From: Clostridium bornimense
GTDB lineage: Bacteria; Bacillota; Clostridia; Clostridiales; Clostridiaceae
Reading direction: 5' to 3'
Assembly: GCF_018917145.1 (NCBI RefSeq)
Contig: NZ_JAHLOD010000030.1
Location: 1-37,388 of the forward strand
DNA: 37,388 nucleotides
Part shown: positions 1-7,648 of the stretch, in pieces
How positions within the stretch are numbered: the stretch's first letter is position 1
How the letters are laid out: every line of letters starts with the position of its first letter
Program-made: the position numbers and the translations under genes
The notes under the pieces: model-generated
Told to the model about the DNA's origin: nothing
Databases searched by the model: none
What the model saw: only the letters and a program-made list of their open reading frames with translations

Positions 1-581
1 TCATCATCAGATTTATGATGTCCACGCTTATCTATTAAACCATCTTCTCCATCAATCTTATATTTACGTACCCATGTATAAACTTGAGTGTAAGATACAC
101 TAAACTTTTCTGCTGTATTCTTGTAATCATTTCCGTGTTCAATGCAGTATTTTACGATTTCTTTACGTTCTTCAATAGTTGTTTTTCTTTTTGATTCAGC
201 CATATAGACCTCCTGTTTTGGATCATAATTTTTTAACTCTATACCGCTATTATACTTCTTAATCCATCGACGTAAAATACTAGTACTATAAATTTTATAT
301 TTTATACAAACATCTTGTTGAGATATGGTTCCTGTAAGATATTCTTTAACAGCACTAAGTTTTAAAGCAGCCGAATATGATTTATTATGTGGTTTATCCA
401 TAAAAATTGATTCACCAAATGATTGATATAGCTTAGCCCAGTTACGTATTACACCACCACGATTACCATTATACTTAATTCCAAGATCTAAGCATATTTG
501 ACGACAACTTCTAACTCCTGAAATGTAATCTTTTGCTGCTTTGATTTTATCTTCAAAAGAATATTTATATTGTTTGCCCAT
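1..581 (-). CDS. IS3-family OrfA-type transposase subunit, truncated by window edge
   Basis: The frame is open from an ATG at 581 down to the window edge, 193 codons with no stop, behind a GGAGGT ribosome site at 589-594. Three successive helix-turn-helix modules are visible, at about residues 5-50, 68-110 and 125-170. The last one has the pattern IEERKEIVKY...VSYTQVYTWVRKY followed by DGEDGLIDKRG, which is typical of the DNA-binding OrfA proteins of the IS3/IS150 group. In that family OrfB, the DDE catalytic subunit, follows by -1 frameshift; it would lie beyond position 1. The element sits just behind greA. Its outer end lies somewhere between about 635 and 660; I cannot fix the terminal base because the other end is not in the window. 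Confidence 0.8.
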   Translation of the reverse strand, partial: MGKQYKYSFEDKIKAAKDYISGVRSCRQICLDLGIKYNGNRGGVIRNWAKLYQSFGESIFMDKPHNKSYSAALKLSAVKEYLTGTISQQDVCIKYKIYSTSILRRWIKKYNSGIELKNYDPKQEVYMAESKRKTTIEERKEIVKYCIEHGNDYKNTAEKFSVSYTQVYTWVRKYKIDGEDGLIDKRGHHKSDD

Positions 582-588
582 AAAAAAT

Positions 589-634
589 ACCTCCAAAGTA
601 GATTTTGGTTATTTACCATGTCTACTTTAGAGGT
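589..634 (-). promoter_or_regulatory. Stem-loop that buries the transposase ribosome binding site
   Basis: The arms 589-602 (acctccaaagtaga) and 621-634 (tctactttagaggt) form a 14-bp stem with a single G-U pair and an 18-nt loop. On the minus strand the 3' arm contains the GGAGGT ribosome site of the IS transposase gene. A transcript entering the element from greA would carry both arms and hide the site. Other insertion sequences such as IS10 and IS50 use this arrangement against read-through activation; that it works here is inference. Confidence 0.65.
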
Positions 635-669
635 ATCATATCAGTGTGCAACAGCTCATTTTAATATAT

Positions 670-1134
670 TTAAAATATTTCGATGATTTCTACAAAATAA
701 TTACCACTTGGCGCTTCAACTTCAACAACATCTCCAACAGTTTTACCAAGTAAAGCTTTCCCTAAATCAGACTCTATACTTATACGCATATTTTCAGGGT
801 CTAAATCCATAGTAGTTACTAAAGTAACGATTTCTTCATCGTTTGTATCAACAAATTTAATTTTAGCTTGACTATTAAGATTTAAAACAGAATTATCTAT
901 ATCAGTTTCATCAATAATAGTAGCTGTTGATATCATTGTCATTAAATATTGTATCCTGTTATCATTAGCTCTATAATTTGCACAAGCTTCTTTATACTCT
1001 GCATTTTCAGAACGATCACCATGAGCTGCCGCAATAAGTTTTTCCTTAGCTATTTCAGCTCTTTTAACAGTCATTCTATAGTCTAATTCTTCTTGTAATT
1101 TTTCTATATTTTTCTTAGTAAGTTTATTATTCAT
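670..1134 (-). CDS. greA: Transcription elongation factor GreA/GreB family
   Basis: This 154-residue protein has the full GreA plan. An N-terminal coiled coil carries the acidic tip in AAHGDRSENAEYKEA (Asp40 and Glu43), which in GreA reaches through the RNA polymerase secondary channel and promotes cleavage of backtracked RNA. A C-terminal FKBP-like domain ends with LGKALLGKTVGDVVEVEAP. Length matches the usual 155-160 residues. A GGAGGT site at 1145-1150 precedes the ATG. The gene diverges from the secretion operon, and an IS element lies directly behind its stop, so its native terminator may be lost. It is probably a housekeeping or paralogous Gre factor unrelated to the neighbouring system. 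Confidence 0.92.
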   Translation of the reverse strand: MNNKLTKKNIEKLQEELDYRMTVKRAEIAKEKLIAAAHGDRSENAEYKEACANYRANDNRIQYLMTMISTATIIDETDIDNSVLNLNSQAKIKFVDTNDEEIVTLVTTMDLDPENMRISIESDLGKALLGKTVGDVVEVEAPSGNYFVEIIEIF

Positions 1135-1186
1135 AAAAAATCATACCTCCCGTTAATCCATGTAAATATTATATAATAGATCCTTA

Positions 1187-1215
1187 TATATATAAATATC
1201 TATATAGTTTTACAA
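1187..1215 (-). promoter_or_regulatory. Possible greA promoter
   Basis: On the minus strand TTGTAA (1210-1215) and TATATA (1187-1192) are separated by 17 bases, upstream of greA. The region is very AT-rich, so this match is weak. A perfect 10-bp palindrome, CACATATGTG, lies at 1221-1230 in the divergent intergenic region and could be an operator, but nothing else supports that. Confidence 0.3.
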
Positions 1216-1278
1216 TGTTACACATATGTGAATCGTGGTTATAATAGGAGAATATACTATAAAGTGGCAAAATTTATA

Positions 1279-1307
1279 TTGAATTAGTAATAAAACAATT
1301 ATATAAT
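1279..1307 (+). promoter_or_regulatory. Sigma-A promoter for the secretion operon
   Basis: TTGAAT (1279-1284) and TATAAT (1302-1307) are 17 bases apart, near-consensus for the housekeeping sigma factor, about 60 bases before the first gene of the operon. It is the best promoter match I found upstream of the co-directional genes from 1367 to 29571. Confidence 0.65.
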
Positions 1308-1366
1308 AAAAATAATTAGAAGAAAATTCAAGCTAATATAAAAAATGTATTTTACGAGGTGCAAAG

Positions 1367-1831
1367 GTGTATTGTAGTAATTGTAAAGAAGAGAATGAAG
1401 ATACTTCTCTGTTTTGTGCATATTGTGGGCACAAGCTACAGATTAATGGATATGATGCAGAATATAATGAGGCTATAGAGCAATTAAGGTTTCAAGGATA
1501 TGATATTTTAGAAGGTACCATACCAAATGATAATCAAAATAAAAGAATTAACATGAATGAAGATGTAGTTTATATTAAAAAGTTGGAAAATAATACGACG
1601 GAGAAGAAAAGTCAGGTTATTAGTAATGATATGGATAAATTGAAGAGAAAAAGTACAAGAAGTGATCTTATGGAAGGTACTAAAGGAAATAATAGAGAAA
1701 GAAAAATGGGGGAAGTTATTGTTGAGAATTCACATAAAGAAAATAGTATAGTTCCAATTATTATTTGTATCATAGTTTTAGTTATATTGATTTGTGGTGG
1801 AGTTTTTGGAATTATATACTGTCTATTTTAG
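1367..1831 (+). CDS. Zinc-ribbon single-pass membrane protein, first gene of operon
   Basis: This is a 154-residue protein starting at GTG behind GAGGTG (1356-1361). The N-terminus is a short zinc ribbon (Cys3, Cys6, Cys17, Cys20, CxxC...CxxCG spacing). The middle is polar and charged with no recognised fold. The last 26 residues or so are a strongly hydrophobic segment (VPIIICIIVLVILICGGVFG), so the bulk should face the cytoplasm with a C-terminal anchor. The next gene starts with a zinc ribbon of identical spacing, suggesting that the two act together. No family-specific function is recognisable. A membrane anchor or assembly factor for the injection system is a guess from position only. 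Confidence 0.7.
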   Translation: MYCSNCKEENEDTSLFCAYCGHKLQINGYDAEYNEAIEQLRFQGYDILEGTIPNDNQNKRINMNEDVVYIKKLENNTTEKKSQVISNDMDKLKRKSTRSDLMEGTKGNNRERKMGEVIVENSHKENSIVPIIICIIVLVILICGGVFGIIYCLF

Positions 1832-1897
1832 AGTCTACTAGATGATAATTAGTACATAAGAGCCAGGCGATAAAATCTGTGAGTAGGAGGAAAAAAG

Positions 1898-2890
1898 GTG
1901 AAATGTATAAGTTGTGGTTTTGAAAATGACAATCATGCAAGATTTTGTATGATGTGTGGATCGAAATTGGGAAAAAAAGTACTTAATAATGATAAAGAGA
2001 TAAGTAAAAAGTTAGCTTATGTTGTAAGAGAAGATGAAATAATAGATGACGAAGTGTTAGAAGATACGGTGGAGACTAATATAGATGAAATAATTTATTA
2101 CACATATGGAAAAGTAATGGACAAGGAATGTTTTAAGTATGATATTCAAGGATTCACAACTATAAAAGAGTATATTTCTAAAGAGATTAGTAAAGAAAAA
2201 TTTATAAAAATGTTATTAAATCTAGTAAATACAATAAGAAAATTACAGTTTAGAGGAGTTAAATTAAAAAATATTATTTTAAAACCAGCACAAATATTTA
2301 TCAATAAAAATAATTTGAAAGTTAAGATGATATGTATCCCGATAAGTAATAGAAATACAGATAGAACTCTTAAGGAATTATTGAAAGAGATAATACTTAC
2401 TGCAGAATTTGATTATAACGAAAATTGTAAATATGTAAGAGACATATTACGATTTGTAGAAGAAAATGATTGTAATGACTTAGTTGTTTTACAAGGTGGT
2501 ATAGAAAAATACTTAGATGATAGTGATAAAGAGCAAAAAAATATTCCTAAGAAAATAGAAAAAATTGAACAACCATTAGAAAAAAGTGAGAAACAACAAC
2601 CATATTTAATAAGATTATCAACTGATGAAAAGATAAATATAGATAAACCTATATTTAGAATAGGTAAAGATAGGCATAATGCAGATTATAAGATAACAAA
2701 TAATACTGCAGTTAGTAGAAAGCATGCTGAAATTATAAAGAAAAATAATGAATATTTTATTTTAGATGTTGGATCTACCAATCATACATTCATCAATGGA
2801 GATAGAATTGAAGAAAAGAAAGAAATACCATTAGAAGATGGAAATATTATAAAGTTAGGAAATGAAGAATTTAAAATATTCTTTAATTAA
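1898..2890 (+). CDS. Zinc-ribbon / pseudokinase-like (DUF6382-like) / FHA domain protein
   Basis: This 330-residue protein starts at GTG after AGGAGG. Domains in order: a zinc ribbon (Cys3, Cys6, Cys17, Cys20); a middle region of about residues 60-215, predicted mixed alpha/beta, with the look of the DUF6382/EssB-like pseudokinase fold (LRF.GVKLKNIILKP) but no catalytic kinase motifs; and a C-terminal FHA domain at about 240-328 with RIGKD (253-257), SRKHAEI (273-279) and the STNHTFING loop. The phosphothreonine-binding Arg and Ser-Arg-Lys-His residues are intact. FHA proteins regulate type VI and type VII systems in other bacteria. The position next to the sheath and the later PP2C-like genes points to a phosphorylation-dependent switch, but no active kinase is visible in the window. 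Confidence 0.75.
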   Translation: MKCISCGFENDNHARFCMMCGSKLGKKVLNNDKEISKKLAYVVREDEIIDDEVLEDTVETNIDEIIYYTYGKVMDKECFKYDIQGFTTIKEYISKEISKEKFIKMLLNLVNTIRKLQFRGVKLKNIILKPAQIFINKNNLKVKMICIPISNRNTDRTLKELLKEIILTAEFDYNENCKYVRDILRFVEENDCNDLVVLQGGIEKYLDDSDKEQKNIPKKIEKIEQPLEKSEKQQPYLIRLSTDEKINIDKPIFRIGKDRHNADYKITNNTAVSRKHAEIIKKNNEYFILDVGSTNHTFINGDRIEEKKEIPLEDGNIIKLGNEEFKIFFN

Positions 2891-2918
2891 TAAATTTTAT
2901 ATAAAGGGTGGGGATATA

Positions 2919-5096
2919 GTGGAAATTATTCAACAAACCAATAGGACAATATTATTTGAAGAGATAAATCCAGAAAAGTTGGATTTAATCACATTAATAG
3001 GTGATGTAAAAGGTTTAAATAGCTTAAATGATGAGAAGATTAAAGAAATAAATGACCATTTATTAGTAAAAAGCTTTGATGAATTCTTAAAAAAGTTTTC
3101 GCCAGTAGTGTATTCATTTTTTAATGCCAATTCACAAAAGGTAATGTATACACTTGAAAAACCTGAGAATATACCTCAAGAATTAATAACTACAATTCCA
3201 ATAAATGAATCAAATGATTTTTTAAAAATGTTATTTACTTTAATTGATACAAAAAGTGCACAAGGGATTGAAAATGTAGATTTTAAATTTGAAAATTTAT
3301 TAGATATGATATCACCTAAAAAAGTTATGGACGACATTAAGCAATCAAGAAAGGAAATTCAATATACATACAATAAATATGAAGAATTAGATGATGATGA
3401 TCCTAAAAAGCTTGATTTAGGTGATAAATTAAATCATATGTTTGATGATGCCAGTGAAAATTATAATAATATAATGGCAATGCTACCATTGGCTATTGAA
3501 GATATAAAGACAAGATTATTATTAGGCAGTGAAGAAGGTAGCAATTCTAAAGAGAATTTTTCAATAGGTCTTTTAAGCATGGGGGAAAATGGTGAATTAA
3601 AAGTAATAGATGCACCAAAAAATGAAGAAAGTAATGCTTTAGTTGTAGTAGATGATGAAGCTAATAAAGGACTTATTGAGGCATTTGAAGAAGACTATGA
3701 AGCTATAAATACAGAAAACACTAAATCTGATTATGTTAAAAGTTTAGTAGTTAGAACATTTTGTCCATTGACATCAACAATAGAAAGCAAAGTGGATACA
3801 GAAGTTGAAGTAGAAAATTATAATACATATTTAAGTTTTTATAAGACAGCAAAGGACGATTTTATAAAGACTGTAAAACCTTTAATTGAGAAAATTTTAG
3901 GTGTAAAAATGTATTTTCAACAATATGCTACAAAAAATAAAGGAATGCAGCCATCTTTATTAATTTGTAATACAAAGTTAAGTAGATTAGTTAATTCTAA
4001 AAATATTCCAATATTAAATACATATTTAAGTACTGTTAACGATAAAAATGATTTTAAAAATACAATTTGGAATGGAATAGTGCCATCTATTCAATTTGAA
4101 TCTTCATCTAAAAGTACAGTTAGACGTGAAAGATTTAAGTCTAATAAAAAAGTTGAAAAAACTGATGCTAATACAATGGAAGAATTATCAATGTTGCTAG
4201 AGGTAGCACAAAGATACCGTTTACAAATATTCTTTAGTTTTGAGCCAAGAGAAGAAACTACATTTAATTATGTAGCAACAACAGGTGTTGATAAGTTTAT
4301 TGAAAAATGTGAAGTTTTGATGAGAAAATCTTATAGTGAATTTGCAATACCTTGCATTCCTAATTTTACAGTTATTCCTAGGGAGAAGTCTGGAGTTGTG
4401 TTAGATAATAAGATGATAATGAATGATGATGGTGTAGTTCAGTTATCAAGAGAAAAAGAAGATATTATGAAGTTATGGATTGAAGGAGTTTATATAGGAG
4501 CATCTTATATAGCTGCCGGAATTGTTTCAGCTTATCAATGTCCAGAATACCTTAGAGAACGATTCAAAAACGTTCATAGAGAATATCCAGGAGTAAGGTT
4601 TGATATTGAATCAGGGGAAAATTCATTAAGAGTAACTACAACATTAGCAAAGGAAATATCAGGATTCACTAATGAAATAAAAAGTGCAATAAATAGAAGA
4701 AACTTTGGATTTGTTTTTTCTTCTGAAAATGCACAAATAGATGGAAATGAAATAAAACAAATAGCTGTTTATAAAGCTAGAAATCTACTAAATAATAATG
4801 GTGATTTTGAGCCTATTTATAAGACACTTGTAAGTACATATATTGAAAGATTGCTAAGATTTTATTCAAACGATTTCAAGGCAGATAATATTGTTAAATT
4901 CTTTAGTAGTAACCCTAATAGTATAAAAAGTAAGTGGATAGCTAATAAGGAATTTGTTAATGCTGTTATTCAAGACGGTGATGATATTAATTATGAGATA
5001 GATAATGAAAGTGGTATTTGTAATATTAATATAGCGTTTAATGGGAATATTAAAAATCTTGAGGTGGAAATCACAAGAACTGAAGTGGCTAATTAA
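2919..5096 (+). CDS. Putative contractile sheath protein (TssB/TssC or phage-sheath-like)
   Basis: I place the start at GTG 2919, behind AGGGTGGGG (2904-2913), rather than at the upstream ATG inside the FHA gene; this gives 725 residues. There is no signal peptide or membrane segment. The N-terminal third is acidic and helical and contains a SFDEFLKKFSP segment that recalls TssB. The centre has a helix-rich LWIEGVYIGASYIAAG segment, and the C-terminus has AVYKARNLLNN...TLVSTYIERLLRFY followed by beta strands, as sheath subunits end. The length is about the sum of TssB and TssC. It lies directly before two Hcp-like tube genes, the usual neighbour of a sheath. The similarity is weak by eye, so the call rests largely on size and context. 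Confidence 0.6.
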   Translation: MEIIQQTNRTILFEEINPEKLDLITLIGDVKGLNSLNDEKIKEINDHLLVKSFDEFLKKFSPVVYSFFNANSQKVMYTLEKPENIPQELITTIPINESNDFLKMLFTLIDTKSAQGIENVDFKFENLLDMISPKKVMDDIKQSRKEIQYTYNKYEELDDDDPKKLDLGDKLNHMFDDASENYNNIMAMLPLAIEDIKTRLLLGSEEGSNSKENFSIGLLSMGENGELKVIDAPKNEESNALVVVDDEANKGLIEAFEEDYEAINTENTKSDYVKSLVVRTFCPLTSTIESKVDTEVEVENYNTYLSFYKTAKDDFIKTVKPLIEKILGVKMYFQQYATKNKGMQPSLLICNTKLSRLVNSKNIPILNTYLSTVNDKNDFKNTIWNGIVPSIQFESSSKSTVRRERFKSNKKVEKTDANTMEELSMLLEVAQRYRLQIFFSFEPREETTFNYVATTGVDKFIEKCEVLMRKSYSEFAIPCIPNFTVIPREKSGVVLDNKMIMNDDGVVQLSREKEDIMKLWIEGVYIGASYIAAGIVSAYQCPEYLRERFKNVHREYPGVRFDIESGENSLRVTTTLAKEISGFTNEIKSAINRRNFGFVFSSENAQIDGNEIKQIAVYKARNLLNNNGDFEPIYKTLVSTYIERLLRFYSNDFKADNIVKFFSSNPNSIKSKWIANKEFVNAVIQDGDDINYEIDNESGICNINIAFNGNIKNLEVEITRTEVAN

Positions 5097-5148
5097 TATA
5101 ATTTAACATAAATATATTAATTAATAAATTAATAAGGAGGAGATTTAC

Positions 5149-5574
5149 ATGGGATTTAAATTAAACGTTACTGGAGCAGAGAATATAAGTTTAGGTGTTG
5201 AAAACATAATGACTGTAGAATTTATGACAGATACACCAAACGATTCTAATGCTAGATCTACAGACTTAGGAACAACAATTGCTGTAACAGGAAAAATATT
5301 GGCAGAAGTAGGTGGTGCTGCCGCTGATGATACTTTAAAGTTAGCTAAGTGGTCATTAGTACCAGCTGAAAAATCTGATTGCTATAGAAATGTAAAGATT
5401 GAGGTTATTTCAGCTAGTAAGGTGGTAAGGGAAATAGAATTTCCAAATGCTTTCGTTGTTGACTATGTAGAAGAATATGATGATGATGAAGGAATTGGTG
5501 AATTCAAGATTCTGCTAAAACAAAAGAAAGACAAGATGGCTTTAGTTAAATTTGAAGGTGGATTTGATTCTTAA
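5149..5574 (+). CDS. Hcp/TssD-like tail tube protein, copy 1
   Basis: This 141-residue all-beta protein starts at ATG behind AAGGAGGAG. The pattern GFKLNVTGAENISLG...MTDTPNDSNARSTDLG...LAKWSLVPAEKSDCYRNVKIEV...FPNAFVVDYVEEYDD and a KQKKD end fits the Hcp/phage tube fold, which stacks as hexameric rings inside the sheath. A clearly homologous gene follows after 24 bases. The pair sits between the sheath-like gene and a hairpin that would let these products be made in excess, as tube subunits need to be. Firmicute homologues are often annotated under uninformative names; the tube role is inferred from fold pattern and neighbours. Confidence 0.72.
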   Translation: MGFKLNVTGAENISLGVENIMTVEFMTDTPNDSNARSTDLGTTIAVTGKILAEVGGAAADDTLKLAKWSLVPAEKSDCYRNVKIEVISASKVVREIEFPNAFVVDYVEEYDDDEGIGEFKILLKQKKDKMALVKFEGGFDS

Positions 5575-5598
5575 TAAATGAGGAAAGGGTGAAAGTCA

Positions 5599-6024
5599 AT
5601 GGGTTTTAAAGTTAAAATTGAAGGTGCAGAAAGTATAGAGTTGGGATTAGAAGATGTAATTAGTGTAAAATATGAGACTAATACACCTAAAGATACTAAT
5701 GCAAGATCAAAAGATATTGGAGCAACATTATATATAAAAGGAAAAATATTAGCTGAATTAGAAGGAGATATTCATGACGGACCTAAGAAGATTGGTAAAT
5801 GGTCATTGGTACCGGCAGAAAAATCCGATGCATATAGAAATATTGAGGTAGAAGTTCATGCAGCTGGACAAGTAGTAAGGAAGATTACATTCCCTAATGC
5901 TTTTGTTATTGACTACATAGAACATTATGGCGATACAGAAGGAATAGGAACTTTTGACCTTATAGTAAGACAAAAGAAAGACAAAATAAGTCTTACTAAG
6001 ATAGAAGGCGGATATGGAATTTAA
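5599..6024 (+). CDS. Hcp/TssD-like tail tube protein, copy 2
   Basis: This protein has the same length (141) as the preceding gene product and aligns with it end to end without gaps: shared GFK...GAE.I.LG, DTNARSKDIG, GKWSLVPAEKSDAYRN, VVRKITFPNAFV.DYIE and RQKKDK. The AGGAAAGGG ribosome site is at about 5580-5588. The copies differ mainly in the mid-loop (ILAELEGDIHDGPK here, ILAEVGGAAADDTLK in copy 1), which in Hcp rings faces the lumen or the ring interface. Possible roles are a mixed tube, a dedicated first ring on the baseplate, or a cargo-carrying ring; the sequence does not decide. Confidence 0.72.
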   Translation: MGFKVKIEGAESIELGLEDVISVKYETNTPKDTNARSKDIGATLYIKGKILAELEGDIHDGPKKIGKWSLVPAEKSDAYRNIEVEVHAAGQVVRKITFPNAFVIDYIEHYGDTEGIGTFDLIVRQKKDKISLTKIEGGYGI

Positions 6025-6037
6025 TCAATAGATTGTT

Positions 6038-6075
6038 AATTAAGAATTTGGAGTAAAATCCAAGTTCTTAATTTT
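6038..6075 (+). terminator. Hairpin attenuator/terminator behind the tube genes
   Basis: A 15-bp stem with one G-U pair joins 6038-6052 and 6059-6073 around a 6-base loop. It is followed by only a short T run (TTTT, 6072-6075) and then A residues. It probably stabilises the sheath/tube part of the mRNA or ends a share of transcripts, so the downstream genes are made at lower level. Confidence 0.6.
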
Positions 6076-6119
6076 AAATATATTTAAGATACATAGTTAT
6101 TTATAAGAGGTTAGTTTTA

Positions 6120-6521
6120 ATGAAAGATTATTATAAAGTATTAGGTGTAAAAAGGGATGCTACAAAAGATGAAATTAATAAAGCTTTTAGAGTTCTTGCG
6201 AAAAAATATCATCCTGACTTAAATAAAGATAATGATAATGCAGTAGTTATGTTTCAAGAGGTTAGTGAAGCTTATGAAGTATTAAAAGATGAGAATAAAA
6301 GAAGAGAATATGACAATAAATTGGAGATGCAAGAAAAAAGAAAAGACAATATTCAAGGTAAAAGAAAAGAAAATGTAGGTAATAGAAAAAGTGGCATTAA
6401 CAATATAGAGGACATGTTTGAAAGTTTTTTTGGGTTTAATGGTACTAATAAGAAAAAGGATGTAAAAAATAATCCCATAGATACGTCGGAAATGTTTAAG
6501 AATTATTTTGGAAGAAAATAA
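6120..6521 (+). CDS. J-domain (DnaJ-like) co-chaperone
   Basis: A canonical J domain fills residues 3-65: [20 protein letters not shown], the HPD motif at 31-33, and [17 protein letters not shown]. The rest is a lysine- and asparagine-rich tail ending in short phenylalanine-rich segments ([19 protein letters not shown]). The G/F linker, zinc-finger and C-terminal substrate domains of full DnaJ are missing; at 133 residues it is a minimal type III J protein. J proteins stimulate Hsp70 ATP hydrolysis through HPD. The operon also encodes an Hsp70-fold protein (12238-14886), the obvious partner. Both sit among structural genes, which suggests a dedicated chaperone pair for this apparatus. Confidence 0.85.
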   Translation: MKDYYKVLGVKRDATKDEINKAFRVLAKKYHPDLNKDNDNAVVMFQEVSEAYEVLKDENKRREYDNKLEMQEKRKDNIQGKRKENVGNRKSGINNIEDMFESFFGFNGTNKKKDVKNNPIDTSEMFKNYFGRK

Positions 6522-6540
6522 AGTAATGAGGTGATTTGCC

Positions 6541-7101
6541 TTGGAAGAAAATAATAATAAGGTTAATTTAAAAGTTGGAGTAAGAATAATAGATATGGTT
6601 ATTGGTGCAACTATAGCTTTAGCATCTTTTGCTGTTTTTTCATTTATTGAGAATAAATATATAATGTGGGTATTGATAATATGGATAATAGCTGTAAGCT
6701 CTGTGGGATACATATTGTACATATTAAGCAATGAAAGAAGAAAAATAAAAATTACTGAAAGAGGAATTAGTAAGGTAGTTTTACTTAATGAAGAAAATAT
6801 AAGTATTAAAGAATGGAGTCTTGTTGATAAGGTATCTGTTCTTATAGGAAAAACTACTTTTGAAGAAGTAGTAGATATAGATTTAAATGACTCAATCTAT
6901 TCACCTTTAATTGATAATAATCATGCAGTACTAAATTATGCAGAAGGTAGTTGGTTCATAGAGGACTTATCATATGATAAAGGTGTTGCAATAGAAAAGG
7001 CCGAAGATAATGAAAAATATAATATAGTGAAAGGTTCACCTTGCACCGTAAAAAAAGGAGATATTGTCTATATTTCTAAGGTAAAACTGCAATTTATGTA
7101 A
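6541..7101 (+). CDS. Two-helix membrane protein with degenerate FHA domain
   Basis: A TTG start at 6541 follows GAGGTG. Two hydrophobic helices (about residues 17-37 and 41-62) are followed by a cytoplasmic domain. From about residue 98 the order VLIGKTTFEEVVDIDL, NNHAVLNYAEGSWFIEDLSYDKGVAIEK and KKGDIVYISKVKLQF matches the strands of an FHA domain. The usual Gly-Arg and Ser-x-x-His binding residues are altered (IGKTT, NNHA), so phosphopeptide binding is uncertain. Neighbouring genes encode another FHA protein and two PP2C-like proteins; spacing is 20 and 15 bases. It may anchor the regulatory module in the membrane. Confidence 0.6.
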   Translation: MEENNNKVNLKVGVRIIDMVIGATIALASFAVFSFIENKYIMWVLIIWIIAVSSVGYILYILSNERRKIKITERGISKVVLLNEENISIKEWSLVDKVSVLIGKTTFEEVVDIDLNDSIYSPLIDNNHAVLNYAEGSWFIEDLSYDKGVAIEKAEDNEKYNIVKGSPCTVKKGDIVYISKVKLQFM

Positions 7102-7116
7102 AGAGGAGTGATTACT

Positions 7117-7638
7117 ATGGCATTAATAAGATGTCCAAATGGGCATATGTTTAGTGAAAGAAGATATGGAACAATATGTCCATATTGTAATGTAGATACA
7201 TCAGTAAGTAAAAATACAAATAATGAATTTAATCAAGGACAGCAGTTATTTGAAAAGCAAGAAGTTGAAAAAGATTTATTATATAAAGAAGTTGAACCAG
7301 TATGTGGTTGGATTGTATGTATTGAAGGCACTATAGTTGGAAAAGATTACAAAATAAAGACTGGTAAGAATTTCATAGGAAGAGCTGATGACATGGATGT
7401 ACAAATAATAGGTGATAATTTTATAGCAAATAGAAATCATGCAATTATTGTTTATGATCCTAAAAAGAAAAATAATGTTCTCTTGCCTGGGGATTCTCAA
7501 GGAATAGCTTATTTAAATGGTGAGCCAGTATATATGCCAACAGAGTTAGCAGCATATGACGTTATTGAATTAGGGAAGTCTAAGTTTTTATTTGTACCAT
7601 TCTGTGGAGAACATTTTGAATGGGAGGAAAACGAATAG
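7117..7638 (+). CDS. Zinc-binding FHA domain protein
   Basis: I choose ATG 7117, which has AAGAGGAG nine bases upstream, over the GTG at 7108 that overlaps that site; this gives 173 residues. The N-terminus holds a zinc site, RCPNGHMFSERRYGTICPYC (Cys6, His10, Cys21, Cys24). The FHA domain follows (about 65-165), with NFIGRADDMDVQI, the recognition-loop equivalent NRNHAII (Asn in place of Ser) and a late LNGEPVYMPTELAAYDVIELGKSKFLFVPF strand pair. No membrane segment is present. It is the third FHA protein of the operon and lies directly upstream of the PP2C-like pair, as Fha and PppA are neighbours in some type VI clusters. Confidence 0.72.
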   Translation: MALIRCPNGHMFSERRYGTICPYCNVDTSVSKNTNNEFNQGQQLFEKQEVEKDLLYKEVEPVCGWIVCIEGTIVGKDYKIKTGKNFIGRADDMDVQIIGDNFIANRNHAIIVYDPKKKNNVLLPGDSQGIAYLNGEPVYMPTELAAYDVIELGKSKFLFVPFCGEHFEWEENE

Positions 7639-7648
7639 GAGTATTTAT

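Noticed and set aside
1221-1230. Palindrome CACATATGTG as an operator
   Set aside because: A single 10-bp palindrome in AT-rich DNA is weak evidence; no second copy was noticed.
2862-2918. Upstream ATG start for the sheath-like gene
   Set aside because: It lies inside the FHA gene without a ribosome site; GTG 2919 has AGGGTGGGG at proper distance.
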